A DNA stretch of 57,735 nucleotides from a cyanobacterium PCC 7702 (GTDB lineage Bacteria > Cyanobacteriota > Cyanobacteriia > Cyanobacteriales > Nostocaceae): the NCBI GenBank assembly GCA_000332255.1, contig KB235926.1, forward strand, positions 1,434,615 through 1,492,349, written 5' to 3'. Each line of letters starts with the position of its first letter. Position 1 is the stretch's first letter. The translations under genes and the position numbers were made by a program. Positions 29,200-37,206 of this stretch are shown here, in pieces. The notes under the pieces are model-generated. The model saw only the letters and a list, made by a program, of their open reading frames with translations, ran no database searches and was not told the DNA's origin.

Positions 29200-29264
29200 T
29201 ACCAAGATGCCAGACAATGGCACGTAGAACGACACTTTAGCTTATCCAAAACGCTCAAACTTCC

Positions 29265-29879
29265 TTGATTTTGGTATTATCAATCCGGAAACTTAAACAT
29301 GTCGGAGTTGTGAAACTAACTAAAAAGATTTTCCTTTGTCTTTGCACTGCCATTATGATTCTGGGTTTGGTCGCATGCGATCGCCTTTTTCCTTCTGGTG
29401 ATATAGTGGAAAAAGTTAGCGACGGCGATACCCTGAAAGTAAAAGACCCCCAAGGTCATGAATTTAGTGTCCGCTTTGCTTGTGTAGATGCACCAGAAAT
29501 ACCCCATTCTCAAAAAGAAAGGGAAAGTAAAGCCGTTGTAGACCGCAATCAATTTTACTGGGGTATAAAAGCACAACAACGACTGCAGCAGTTGGTACAG
29601 CAAGCGGGCGATCGCGTCAAGCTAACAGTAACAGATAGCGATCGCTACGGACGGAAAGTAGCAGAAGTTCGCCTACCAGACGGTACCTTTGTCCAAGAAG
29701 TGTTAGTGCGGGAAGGACTGGCACTAGTGTATCGCCCTTATTTAGACAAATGTCCTAGTCGAGACGTAATTCAGCAAGCCGAACTACAAGCTAAACAACA
29801 ACGACGAGGCGTCTGGAGCGATACTAAGTTTGTTAAACCCTGGGAATATAGAATAGTTTATAAAAAAGCTAGCAGTTAA
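29265..29879 (+). CDS. Thermonuclease (SNase-like) lipoprotein
   Basis: 204 residues as drawn; a GTG at 29307 (VKLTKKIFLCLC) may be the real start, since the signal follows it. Lipobox-like LGLVACD predicts a lipid-anchored, extracytoplasmic protein. The staphylococcal-nuclease fold is clear: VSDGDTLKVKDPQG, VRFACVDAPEIPH (catalytic Arg and Asp), SDRYGRKVAEV and VREGLALVYRPY, ending at RRGVW. The catalytic Arg/Glu/Arg pattern appears intact. Confidence 0.88.
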   Translation: MILVLSIRKLKHVGVVKLTKKIFLCLCTAIMILGLVACDRLFPSGDIVEKVSDGDTLKVKDPQGHEFSVRFACVDAPEIPHSQKERESKAVVDRNQFYWGIKAQQRLQQLVQQAGDRVKLTVTDSDRYGRKVAEVRLPDGTFVQEVLVREGLALVYRPYLDKCPSRDVIQQAELQAKQQRRGVWSDTKFVKPWEYRIVYKKASS

Positions 29880-29882
29880 AAG

Positions 29883-30076
29883 CTAATCACTATTTGGCGA
29901 GGAAAGCTTTCCTCGCCAACTTAGAAATTCAAAAGCCGTTTGTTGTTTCAATTCCCCGGGTTGTTCGTCTTCCCAAAGGCGCATGGAATACAGATTTACC
30001 AGATGCAAGATTTTTTCCCGTGTTTTCCTTTGGGAGAATGGGCAGAATCTACCTTGGTAACTGTTGTATCCGGCAT
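29883..30076 (-). pseudogene. Cupin-domain protein, 5' remnant with frameshift
   Basis: ATG at 30076 with a good ribosome-binding site (AAAAGGGGAAAA) reads MPDTTVTKVDSAHSPKGKHG, then shifts frame at an A6 run (plus strand 30011-30016). With one A fewer it continues KNLASGKSVSMRLWEDEQP and GELKQQT. That is the N-terminal part I recall from small cyanobacterial cupins of about 110 residues, but the barrel core is absent. The frame instead runs into a perfect 26-base palindrome and stops. So this is a truncated remnant, convergent with the thermonuclease gene. Confidence 0.65.
29894..29919. terminator. Perfect 26-base palindrome
   Basis: TTGGCGAGGAAAG is followed immediately by its reverse complement. 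It begins 15 bases after the thermonuclease stop and also covers the end of the cupin remnant. It has the strength of a terminator stem but no U-tract on either strand; alternatively it is a dispersed palindromic element. Confidence 0.5.
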
Positions 30077-30146
30077 ATATTTTCCCCTTTTTTGTAACTT
30101 TGGCCAGGAGAATTGCAACTTTTTCGCTCAAAAGTTAAAAATAGCG

Positions 30147-30166
30147 GGGTGCAAAATTTTGCACCC
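30147..30166 (-). terminator. 20-base palindrome, probable terminator of the YYYKG gene
   Basis: GGGTGCAAAA plus its reverse complement, 26 bases after the stop of the gene at 30192-30635. On the minus strand it is followed by CGCTATTTTT, a weak U-rich tail. Confidence 0.45.
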
Positions 30167-30191
30167 TTATAATAAATTTGCAGTGAAAGTT

Positions 30192-30635
30192 TTATTGTTG
30201 AGTTCTACCTGTGATAGACTCAACTGCTTCCCCAACTTTTTCTTTAGCTGACTTCAAAAAGTCCTTGGCACCTTCTGCGCCTTGTTTGGCAAAGTTTTCC
30301 TCCGGTGTACCTTTGTAATAATATCCATATGGAGATTTCACGGTTCCACCAAGGTTATCAAGGCTACCTTCTGGTCTTTTTTGGGCTTGATTCTCGTTTC
30401 TATCTTGATTAATAGCACTTTTTTGTTGGTTGGAAATCTCCTTATCTGAAGAGGAAATTCTTTCTGAAGGTGCACCCTTGTAGTAGTAACCAGCGGGAGA
30501 TTTTACAGTCTCCTCAGCGAAAGCTTGACTTGTATTTGCAAAAGCTTGCATCCAGAAAACCGTTAATCCCACAACCACAACGGTTAAAAGCCGATACCAG
30601 CGTTGATTTGCAATCATAGCTATTAATTTTTTCAT
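30192..30635 (-). CDS. Secreted protein with duplicated SP-GYYYKG motif
   Basis: 147 residues from the ATG at 30635 (MKKLIAMIANQRW). A longer frame begins at 30662 but places charged residues before the signal. Signal peptide or anchor (LLTVVVVGLTVFWMQAFA) ends at about ANTSQAFA. Two near-identical motifs follow, TVKSPAGYYYKGAPSE and TVKSPYGYYYKGTPEE, separated by a Gln/Asn/Lys-rich linker. A charged amphipathic C-terminus (GAKDFLKSAKEKVGEAVESI) resembles stress or desiccation-type helices. Function unknown. Confidence 0.6.
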   Translation of the reverse strand: MKKLIAMIANQRWYRLLTVVVVGLTVFWMQAFANTSQAFAEETVKSPAGYYYKGAPSERISSSDKEISNQQKSAINQDRNENQAQKRPEGSLDNLGGTVKSPYGYYYKGTPEENFAKQGAEGAKDFLKSAKEKVGEAVESITGRTQQ

Positions 30636-30675
30636 AAATTCCCTCCGATGCAATTGTGTCAAAGTTAGAGTGTTC

Positions 30676-31746
30676 CTACGCAGTCGCAGCTTTTTCTTTT
30701 GCCGGCGCCACTCGCATCCGGTACAATTCTCCCAAGCGTTGCTCGTAGGTCAACAAGTCTTTGTGAATTTCGGTGAAAATGCTAGTGGATACCGGATCGG
30801 TAAGTGCTGCACACAATTTGCCAATTTCGCCTACACCAGTTTGCACATCGTCCAAAGCACTGCGCAATTGATAGATATCATCGCTACCTGTGAGGTTAGC
30901 TTTTACCTTGGCGTATTTATCAGCAAGGTTTGCAGCGAGGGAAGGTTTTTCACCTAACTCCTGCAGTCGCTTTTCTAGTTTTTGGATATGACTTTGCCTT
31001 ACCGGTATCATCTGTTGAAAAACAGATTTAATTTCGGCGTCCGATTCTTTTTCGCTGTACTCTTCTAGTGCTTCTAGGGCGTAGCGCTCACCCACTAAAG
31101 CAGTGTTTAGAGCTTTGACGATATCGCTTTTGGTAGAACCACCCCAAGCATCAGCAAGTTTCCACCATTCTGCTGTTTGGTCTTTTTCATCCGGTAGTGC
31201 AGCTTCCTTACCACCGTAACCCAAACGACTCAGTACAGCTGTGGTAAATATAGCCAAATCTCCCGGTTGACGGGACGTGATTAAGTTTCCATCCACTACC
31301 AACGGTTCGTCTATGTAATTTGCACCCGCATTGATTATATCTTTGCGAATAGCGATAAAGCCTGTTGCTTGTTTTCCTTTGAGCAAGTCACCTTCAATCA
31401 AAAGTTGCGGTCCGTGACAAATTGCTGCTACTAGTTTTCCTTGCTGGCTAGCTTCTTGTACAAAACGCACTGTGCTTGGGTGGCGTCGCATTTGATCGGG
31501 AGCCATACCACCGGGGATAATCACAGCATCGAATTCCGAAGCTACTGCTTCTGTTGTTGTAGCGTCCGGTTGCAGGGAAACTTTGTTGTGTTTTCCATGA
31601 TATTTTTCATGGCGTCGGGAACCGAGGACAACTACTTCCATTCCCGCTTGTTTGAGTGCGTTGTACGGTACTTGAAATTCGGAATCCTCTACGTAGTTTT
31701 CCAGGAGAATTGCGACTTTTTTGCGAGCAGAGTTGTTAAGAGCCAT
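30676..31746 (-). CDS. DJ-1/PfpI protein fused to a ferritin-like domain
   Basis: 356 residues. The N-terminal 185 residues are a DJ-1/PfpI/ThiJ domain: KKVAILLENYVEDSEFQVP (acidic Glu), FDAVIIPGGMAPDQMR, and the nucleophile elbow AAICHGPQLLIE with Cys followed by His. A linker (DQTAEWWKLADAWGG) leads to a C-terminal four-helix part (ALNTALVGERYALEALEEY, VRQSHIQKLEKRLQELG), resembling ferritin-like DUF2383/DUF892 stress proteins. Likely a stress-response enzyme such as a deglycase or chaperone; the fused domain is not typical of DJ-1 proteins from model bacteria. Confidence 0.8.
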   Translation of the reverse strand: MALNNSARKKVAILLENYVEDSEFQVPYNALKQAGMEVVVLGSRRHEKYHGKHNKVSLQPDATTTEAVASEFDAVIIPGGMAPDQMRRHPSTVRFVQEASQQGKLVAAICHGPQLLIEGDLLKGKQATGFIAIRKDIINAGANYIDEPLVVDGNLITSRQPGDLAIFTTAVLSRLGYGGKEAALPDEKDQTAEWWKLADAWGGSTKSDIVKALNTALVGERYALEALEEYSEKESDAEIKSVFQQMIPVRQSHIQKLEKRLQELGEKPSLAANLADKYAKVKANLTGSDDIYQLRSALDDVQTGVGEIGKLCAALTDPVSTSIFTEIHKDLLTYEQRLGELYRMRVAPAKEKAATA

Positions 31747-31810
31747 TGAATTTCCTTTTCTTTCTTTACAACTTAATATTTCTTGTTTCAGCGCGATCGC
31801 TCGCTTGTTG

Positions 31811-31875
31811 GTTATGAGTCATACTGTACTAATTCCCAACTCATAACTTCTCTACGGGCGAGCGGTAGTTCGCCC
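31811..31875. repeat. Tandem small inverted repeats
   Basis: GTTATGAGT and ACTCATAAC (31811-31847), followed by the GGGCGA...TCGCCC hairpin (31856-31875). Both are of the dispersed type common in filamentous cyanobacteria. The first shares its arm sequence with the larger inverted repeat at 32457-32520. Confidence 0.5.
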
Positions 31876-31881
31876 CTATTT

Positions 31882-32164
31882 CTAGGCGGTTGCTTCCTCA
31901 AGGGAAAAAACAGGAAGCAATTGTGCATAATCTTGGGAAAAATTATGCTGGAAATCAGCAAACTCATGCAGACTAACAGCATCCTGCGAAACTTGTATGG
32001 CACCCATCGTTGGTTCAATACCTTCCAGCTAAATTATTAGCTTGCTCGCCTGTGATGGGTTCTCTAATTGTTTCTAGAGTAGCATCACCGGCCGGTTCTG
32101 CTTCTGGACAGGAATTCAGCTGCACAACGCTTTCTAGGTATCTGAGCAACTCATCATATTTCAC
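31882..32164 (-). pseudogene. Small conserved-looking protein gene with a frameshift
   Basis: GTG at 32164, preceded by AAGGAAAG, reads MKYDELLRYLESVVQLNSC and continues to EQANNLAGRY with TGA. Shifting frame near the N-N-L codons gives LEGIEPTMGAIQVSQDAVS, then LHEFADFQHNFSQDYAQLL and a stop at 31882. Both halves are acidic, helical and free of stops, so they look like one protein of about 93 residues split by a one- or two-base indel. No name can be given. Confidence 0.5.
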
Positions 32165-32689
32165 TTTGTCTTTCCTTTTACTGCCATGCTTTTTTGCTAG
32201 CTATTTTTGACTATCTTTCTACAGTAAATATATTTTTTTTGAAAGTAAGGTTGGGATTTCAAAACATATTTATTTTAGTAAAAATAGCTTACGATCATCA
32301 CAACTCTGACTTAATTAATATGACTTGACCATGAACTTTTAGTTACAAAATTTATTCTGTACTTGGCTTTCTGCAACTTCTTCAATCAAGAGAAATATTC
32401 ATTATTTCGAATTTATATATCTGCAGATATACAGGTTTGACCTCTAAATAAAAAACAGTTATGAGTTATGATTGGTGAAGGCAAACAATGATTTCCGCCC
32501 GTATTTCATAACTCATAACTTTGCAATGAAGTGGCTATAGCGTGGATTCACTCTTCAAGGTTATGCACAAATAACTATTTGCTCTTCGCTCCAAAGAGTG
32601 AAATACTTTTCTGTCCTAAGGGATAGATATTTAGGCAGATAAACCTTGAAAATCAAATCTGATGGCGGTAAGTAAAAGGGTAGCTATTT
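32165..32689. other. Intergenic region, 525 bases
   Basis: AT-rich. Holds the 15-base-pair inverted repeat at 32457-32520 and presumably the promoters of the two flanking divergent broken genes. No gene or RNA recognised. Confidence 0.5.
32457..32520. repeat. 15-bp perfect inverted repeat
   Basis: Arms AGTTATGAGTTATGA (32457-32471) and its exact reverse complement (32506-32520), with a loop of 34 bases. The arm is itself a near-direct repeat of AGTTATG. Possibly a dispersed repeat of the type common in filamentous cyanobacteria; no coding capacity. Confidence 0.6.
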
Positions 32690-33036
32690 ATGGTTGATCC
32701 CCAAAGCGAACAAGATTCAGCAGCTCCAATTGAGCCAAAAAATACGGCGAGCGATCGCCAACTGCGCTCGCAACAGCAACGTTACAACCGTACTAGTCCC
32801 ATTACTGGTGGGAATGTGGATGCAGCTTGGAAGCAGCAGATGTAGGCGATGAAGCAGTTGGCGGTACTGTTTCCACTCCCGATCAAGATATTGTTGATGA
32901 AATTGGTGCTGCTGTGGGACTGGAAATGGACGATCCCACCTTCTTAAGAACAAACGAGATTTTAAAGGAAGGCGATGAGAAGTGTTGGGAATTAGATCCC
33001 GGATCTAGCGAAGATTATCAGCAGCGAAGAGACTGA
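32690..33036 (+). pseudogene. DUF6335-type protein with a frameshift
   Basis: ATG at 32690 reads MVDPQSEQDSAAPIEPKN and on to TGGNVDAAW, then stops at 32843-32845. After W the family continues in another frame: EAADVGDEAVGGTVSTPDQD, IVDEIGAAVGLEMDD and CWELDPGSSEDYQ, ending at 33036. One missing G in TGG(G)AAGC would restore a 115-residue protein. The two halves together match the cyanobacterial DUF6335 pattern as I recall it. Function unknown. Confidence 0.65.
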
Positions 33037-33050
33037 GCAGAAAATACTCG

Positions 33051-33254
33051 TTAAGACACCACCCACGTAAGCGATCGCTTTCCCATCACAATGTTTGATT
33101 TTTTGGGAACATCCTCAATGGGGTCCTCTGGTAAGCCGTTGACGACAACCGCAGCGCCTTCTTTTGCAAATTTATGAGCGATCGCTTCTCCAATACCAGT
33201 ACCAGCACCGGTGATAATAGCTACCTTGCCTTCTAAACGTCTATCTATGCGCAT
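33051..33254 (-). pseudogene. N-terminal fragment of a short-chain dehydrogenase
   Basis: 67 codons. Starts [20 protein letters not shown], the Rossmann TGxxxGxG cofactor motif of classical SDRs, and continues [18 protein letters not shown]. After about 50 residues it ends in unrelated sequence ([17 protein letters not shown]). The Asn, Ser and YxxxK catalytic residues are missing. Normal SDRs have about 250 residues, so this is a remnant. Confidence 0.7.
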
Positions 33255-33495
33255 ATTTCCTTTCAGAATTTAGGTAGATTCGGGAGCAGATAACAATCAC
33301 TAGTTGCAGGTAATTAGTCACGAACAAAATTGCCATTGCTAACTTTTGAATATTTCCTATTTCCCCTACTTTCTTCACATTTTTAATTGTTCTTCTGTTT
33401 GGTTGATATACATCTGTCTTCAGTAGGGTTAAATCAGCAATTCTCTTTTGATAACTTTGCAAGTATTGTTCACCAAATAGCAATCGGAGTCCAAA

Positions 33496-33987
33496 ATGAC
33501 ATACACTCAATCCAACGATCCAAATATTCGCAAGCATGTAGAAGCCTTTCAAAATTTACCTGTAGATGAACAGCTAGCATTGTTCTGGTTCATATACAAA
33601 GAAATCGGTAATTCTATCACTCCTGCTGCTCCCGATGCTAGCACTGTTTCCCCAGAAGTTGCGGAAGGTTTGTTCAATCAGGTAAAGGAATTAAGCCATG
33701 AAGAACAACTGCAATTTCAGCGAGATTTAATCAATAGAGTTGATAATAGATTAACCCGCGAATACGGTTCGTTTAGCGATACTACCAAGCTACTGTTTTG
33801 GTATCGCCTTGCCCAAGGGATGGAAAACGCTACAATTATTCCCATGCCTCCTAATTACCAACTTTCTGCTCCAGCTCAAGAATTATTGAACCAAATTAAA
33901 CAATTAGATTTCGGTCAACAAATTACTCTTTTCCGGGATTATGTTTCGCCCATGGGTGCGGAACCAAAAGCAGGTGCTGAAGTTTAA
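33496..33987 (+). CDS. Helical carotenoid protein (OCP N-terminal domain homologue)
   Basis: 163 residues, matching the N-terminal helical domain of the orange carotenoid protein with no C-terminal NTF2-like domain. Signature segments: LPVDEQLALFWFIYKEIGNSITPAAP, EVAEGLFNQVKELSHEEQLQ, LINRVDNRLTREYGSFS, TKLLFWYRLAQGMENATIIPMPPNY and LNQIKQLDFGQQITLFRDYV. These proteins bind a keto-carotenoid and act as singlet-oxygen quenchers; only some subtypes quench the phycobilisome. The subtype cannot be assigned by eye. No CTDH partner or fluorescence recovery protein gene is adjacent. Confidence 0.9.
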   Translation: MTYTQSNDPNIRKHVEAFQNLPVDEQLALFWFIYKEIGNSITPAAPDASTVSPEVAEGLFNQVKELSHEEQLQFQRDLINRVDNRLTREYGSFSDTTKLLFWYRLAQGMENATIIPMPPNYQLSAPAQELLNQIKQLDFGQQITLFRDYVSPMGAEPKAGAEV

Positions 33988-34059
33988 TTGATATACCGGT
34001 AGTAGGCGGTAGAAATCGCGTTGATTGCTCAACTAGAAAATTGAACCTGTGAGAATACG

Positions 34060-34085
34060 GTGAGGATAACTGCAGTTATCTTCAC
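34060..34085. terminator. Near-perfect palindrome between convergent genes
   Basis: GTGAGGATAACTG followed by CAGTTATCTTCAC, a 13-base-pair stem with one mismatch or wobble position, in the 128-base gap between the carotenoid protein and alpha/beta-hydrolase stops. No U-tract. Confidence 0.45.
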
Positions 34086-34115
34086 TGTTCTGACTCACCC
34101 TAAAGAAACCTGAAA

Positions 34116-35024
34116 TTAGGAAAATTTGTTCGATGATATTTCTTTTATAAATGGTGATATAGCACTTACAAATTCCGCAGTAGATTCGTACGGTAAAACA
34201 TTTCGCCCTGGAATTTTTTCACCACGAGCTTGAGGTAATGCTGTCAGGTATTCAGCCAACCATTCATCTGTCGTTAGCTTCTTGCCTTCTCGGGCAATAC
34301 TTGATATATTCTCACCTATTACTACCAATGTTGGTTGGTAAATAGAGACAATGGCATTGCTGTAATCCTTTAACCAAAATCCAGCTAAAAAAGAAAAAAC
34401 AGCATAGCGGCTGGCCATATCTTCTGCACCTGCGCGCAAAGTGTTCAACCACTCACAATCAACTTGATTGACTGAATCAAAAAGCTGTTTAGTAGAAAAA
34501 TCACGCAGGAATTTCCTAGTACGAGCATAGCGATAAAAAACATTACCCAAAGGAGAATCTAAAAGATTCCAAATTACTTTTTTTTGCCATTTTGGCGTTT
34601 CTTTCTTAAGAAGAGACCAAGCTGGAGGAGTTGCAAGCACCAATCCTGCGATTAAACTTGGTTCTGCTTTCACTAATTCGATCGCAACTGTAAATAAAGC
34701 ACCTTGTACTACAATAATTACTGGTTTTTGCACTACTACCTGCAACAACTGTAGCAATTGCTGCGCCCAGTCATTGGGAGTATAAGCTATACGCGGTTTA
34801 TCACTCTGACCGCATCCTAGGAGATCGGGATTATAAATTGGATTGCTATTTCCTTGCTGGTACCATTCTCGACAAAAACGTTGCCAAAATAGCCGCGATA
34901 AACCAACACCAATAGGATGAATCAACACCAAAGGAACTGTTGTAGATTCAGAATTGATAGGATGGTGAAATTCATAAGCACAACGATAGTTATGCCAAGT
35001 GTAAAACTGAGTAGAAAATGTCAT
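34116..35024 (-). CDS. Alpha/beta-hydrolase-fold protein lacking a standard nucleophile
   Basis: 302 residues with alpha/beta-hydrolase features: LVLIHPIGVGLSRLFWQRF (oxyanion strand), DLLGCGQSDKPRIAYTPNDW, and a cap domain. The nucleophile elbow, normally G-x-S-x-G, reads I-I-V-V-Q-G-A-L-F, so the Ser/Asp/Cys position is Gln. It is therefore probably not a hydrolase and may be a binding or scaffold protein. The later strand PTLVVIGE and the His region are also weak. Adjacent to the epimerase gene (44 bases) on the same strand. Confidence 0.75.
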   Translation of the reverse strand: MTFSTQFYTWHNYRCAYEFHHPINSESTTVPLVLIHPIGVGLSRLFWQRFCREWYQQGNSNPIYNPDLLGCGQSDKPRIAYTPNDWAQQLLQLLQVVVQKPVIIVVQGALFTVAIELVKAEPSLIAGLVLATPPAWSLLKKETPKWQKKVIWNLLDSPLGNVFYRYARTRKFLRDFSTKQLFDSVNQVDCEWLNTLRAGAEDMASRYAVFSFLAGFWLKDYSNAIVSIYQPTLVVIGENISSIAREGKKLTTDEWLAEYLTALPQARGEKIPGRNVLPYESTAEFVSAISPFIKEISSNKFS

Positions 35025-35068
35025 TTTACTTTTGTTGATGTCTTGATAACCAGCCTAGTCTGCGCCTG

Positions 35069-35896
35069 CTAATCAAAAAGCATGTAGGGATGAATGAATT
35101 GATATCCTGCATCTTTTATCTTTTGATTTGATACTTTAGCATTATACGGGCGCTGGCTGCTCAAGGAAGAGTCCCATACAACCAAAGGTAGATTGTGTAA
35201 TTCACATACCCTCGCAGCGACTTCAGCATTGGTGAGGTTGTCTTCATCTACAAGGTTGTAAATACCTTGGAAGCGGTGACGGCGAGCAAACTCGATGGCA
35301 GCAACTATATCATCAAGATGAATCCAGTTGGCTGGTTCTTGACCGCTACCGGGACGAGTCGTACCAGCAAGTCTTTGATAAATTTTCACCAATTCCCGAC
35401 CGGGACCGTAGATTCCACCCAAGCGGAGAATGCAAATGCGGAGGTTTTCACTGGATGCGGAAAGCAATACTTGTTCGGTTTCGCCGAGAATTCTTCCATT
35501 AGCAGTTGTTGGTGCAATTGGTGTTTCTTCGTCTACTAATGCACCGTGTTGTTCGCCATACACGGAACAACTGCTGGTGTATATCAGCTGTTGTACGCTT
35601 GGCGTTTGCTTTAAAGCGGAAACTAAAGCGTAAGCTGTTTGCAAGTAAGTTTCTTCGTAACTACTGCTTTGTTTGGCAGCAACGCTTAAAAGTGCTGCGT
35701 CTTGATTCTTTAAAATTGATTTTAGTGCTTCTGTATCGTTTCCTTGGACGATAAGCACTCGTTGTGCTAATGCTTGTAGTGCGGGAATGCGTTCAGGAGT
35801 TGTTGTGGTTGCAGTCACAATCAAAGCCGTTTTTTGTTGCCAGTGTTGAGCAATAGCTGAACCTACATAACCACAACCGATGATTGCAACATTCAT
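35069..35896 (-). CDS. NAD-dependent epimerase/dehydratase-like SDR
   Basis: 275 residues. N-terminal MNVAIIGCGYVGSAIAQHW carries the GxGxxG cofactor motif. Further features: YTSSCSVYGEQHGALVDEET (catalytic Ser plus a Tyr inside SVYG), LRLGGIYGPGRE, WIHLDDIVAAIEFA and YNLVDEDNLTNAEVAARV. The YxxxK motif of classical extended SDRs is not obvious, so it belongs to an atypical SDR group. The substrate is unknown. Probably co-transcribed with the alpha/beta-hydrolase-fold gene downstream. Confidence 0.8.
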   Translation of the reverse strand: MNVAIIGCGYVGSAIAQHWQQKTALIVTATTTTPERIPALQALAQRVLIVQGNDTEALKSILKNQDAALLSVAAKQSSSYEETYLQTAYALVSALKQTPSVQQLIYTSSCSVYGEQHGALVDEETPIAPTTANGRILGETEQVLLSASSENLRICILRLGGIYGPGRELVKIYQRLAGTTRPGSGQEPANWIHLDDIVAAIEFARRHRFQGIYNLVDEDNLTNAEVAARVCELHNLPLVVWDSSLSSQRPYNAKVSNQKIKDAGYQFIHPYMLFD

Positions 35897-36027
35897 GAGA
35901 CACTATAAAATATAAAGTTTAGCGATCGCTTGTTAGTTACATCGCTGGGAGATCTTACTCACAAGTGACCACTAACCATTATCTACACTGACAACGAACG
36001 ATCGCACTACCACCAGCAATTAAATGT

Positions 36028-36279
36028 TTAGGCTACTTCTCTTAAGGGTGCTTGCGGAATACTTAAAGATAATTGCTCAGCTGCAGCTACTGCTGCTTGT
36101 TCTAAAATTTCTACTTCGATATTGACGCTAATCAAATAATTACCTGTATTTGCACCAACTGCTTCGCAAACTAATTTCCCAAGATCTGGGCGCTTGGCGG
36201 TTAAAGGATCGCGTAAAATACACCGATCCCACTCATGTTTAGCTGTTGGGTTAACGCTAAGAATATAATGCTTTTTCAT
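36028..36279 (-). CDS. Small conserved-looking hypothetical protein
   Basis: 83 residues from the ATG at 36279 (MKKHYILSVNPTAKHEWDRC). A longer frame from 36321 adds 14 residues that look unlike a protein start. Mixed alpha/beta composition (LVCEAVGANTGNYLISVNIE). No family recognised. Divergent from the Trp-rich protein gene. Confidence 0.55.
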   Translation of the reverse strand: MKKHYILSVNPTAKHEWDRCILRDPLTAKRPDLGKLVCEAVGANTGNYLISVNIEVEILEQAAVAAAEQLSLSIPQAPLREVA

Positions 36280-36457
36280 AAAACAAAATCCTTTTTGCGC
36301 CTCAGCAGGTTTCGCGAACACTAAGCAATATTATAGTACAAATATACTAGTAAGGCAAGCAAGTTCGAAAGTGCTAAAAGGCCTGCAAACGGTTCATACT
36401 TAGTGATAAAGCCTGTAAACTGCGGCGATCGCCTTGCTTGTAGCTACCAAAAACAAA

Positions 36458-36709
36458 ATGGCCAGAAAACAGAAATTTCCCTATTTAGTTGGTTCTAAAT
36501 GGACAGCACAAAATAAAATCGATGGTTGGCGACACTTCCAAGTTATTAACCGTAAAAATCAGGGGAGATGGGTATATGCAGAAATGGTTGCTTCTTGCGA
36601 TCCCAATGTCCGCTTTTGGATCAACGCCAAATTGTTGCAAGACCGCTCCCAATGGCACCCTGGCTGGCATTCGTTACAAGAAATTGAGAAACTAACTAAA
36701 TCAGGGTAA
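36458..36709 (+). CDS. TIGR02450-family Trp-rich protein
   Basis: 83 residues from ATG 36458 (MARKQKFPYLVGSKWTAQ). Contains the family core: FPYLVGSKWTAQ, WRHFQVINRKNQGRWVYAEM, VASCDPNVRFWINAKLL and DRSQWHPGWHSL. Function unknown. An upstream in-frame ATG at 36434 adds eight residues. Confidence 0.85.
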   Translation: MARKQKFPYLVGSKWTAQNKIDGWRHFQVINRKNQGRWVYAEMVASCDPNVRFWINAKLLQDRSQWHPGWHSLQEIEKLTKSG

Positions 36710-37206
36710 ATGTTTCTCCCTCAATTTTAGGCAAACAGAAAAGTCTGTAAATGTAATAATTTTTTATATAGTTTGGGGACCTGGACATTTGCATCAAAAA
36801 CGGTCTGGAGGTGGATGCTGCTGCAAAGTTCAATCCACAAGGCTGGGGAGACACTATCTTGAAATGACAAATAGTTGTCCTGGAGAAATTTTTTAGGCTG
36901 TAAAGGCGAAATTGTCTTTTTAGGACTAATTTGTTTTTTGTAACTATTTTATATTAAAAATTGAATAAAAAAATATTCATGTCCTATTTTTCGGAATTAA
37001 AGGCTATTTAGAGAGATATAAAAACAAAATCGCTAATTTAATCAATAATTAAGCTAATTGCACCCTTATATCCTTCAAAGACCCCTTTATTTTCCTTGTG
37101 ATTTCGACAATAATTACACTCGAATACCTCAGACATCGCCTGTATCAGGCGGTATTGCCAGCGTTTGAGCCGAGAGTTTGACATAAAACCATAAGAGGCA
37201 AAAACA
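36710..37206. other. Leader and promoter region of the chlL operon
   Basis: About 500 bases, AT-rich, with no supported gene. It contains a CGCCTG-TAT-CAGGCG hairpin at 37137-37151 and a ribosome-binding site (AAGAGGC) about eight bases before the GTG start of chlL. Promoter and any light or oxygen regulation probably lie here, but no named operator was recognised. Confidence 0.5.
37137..37151 (+). promoter_or_regulatory. Short hairpin in the chlL leader
   Basis: Six-base-pair perfect stem CGCCTG/CAGGCG with a three-base loop, 55 bases upstream of the chlL start. It could affect translation or message stability; no regulator is implied. Confidence 0.3.

Noticed and set aside
36771-36800. GGGGACCTGGACATTTGC upstream of chlL as a possible third copy of the palindromic repeat
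   Set aside because: Only scattered matches to GGGGTCCCCGAAAATTTGC and no matching second arm.
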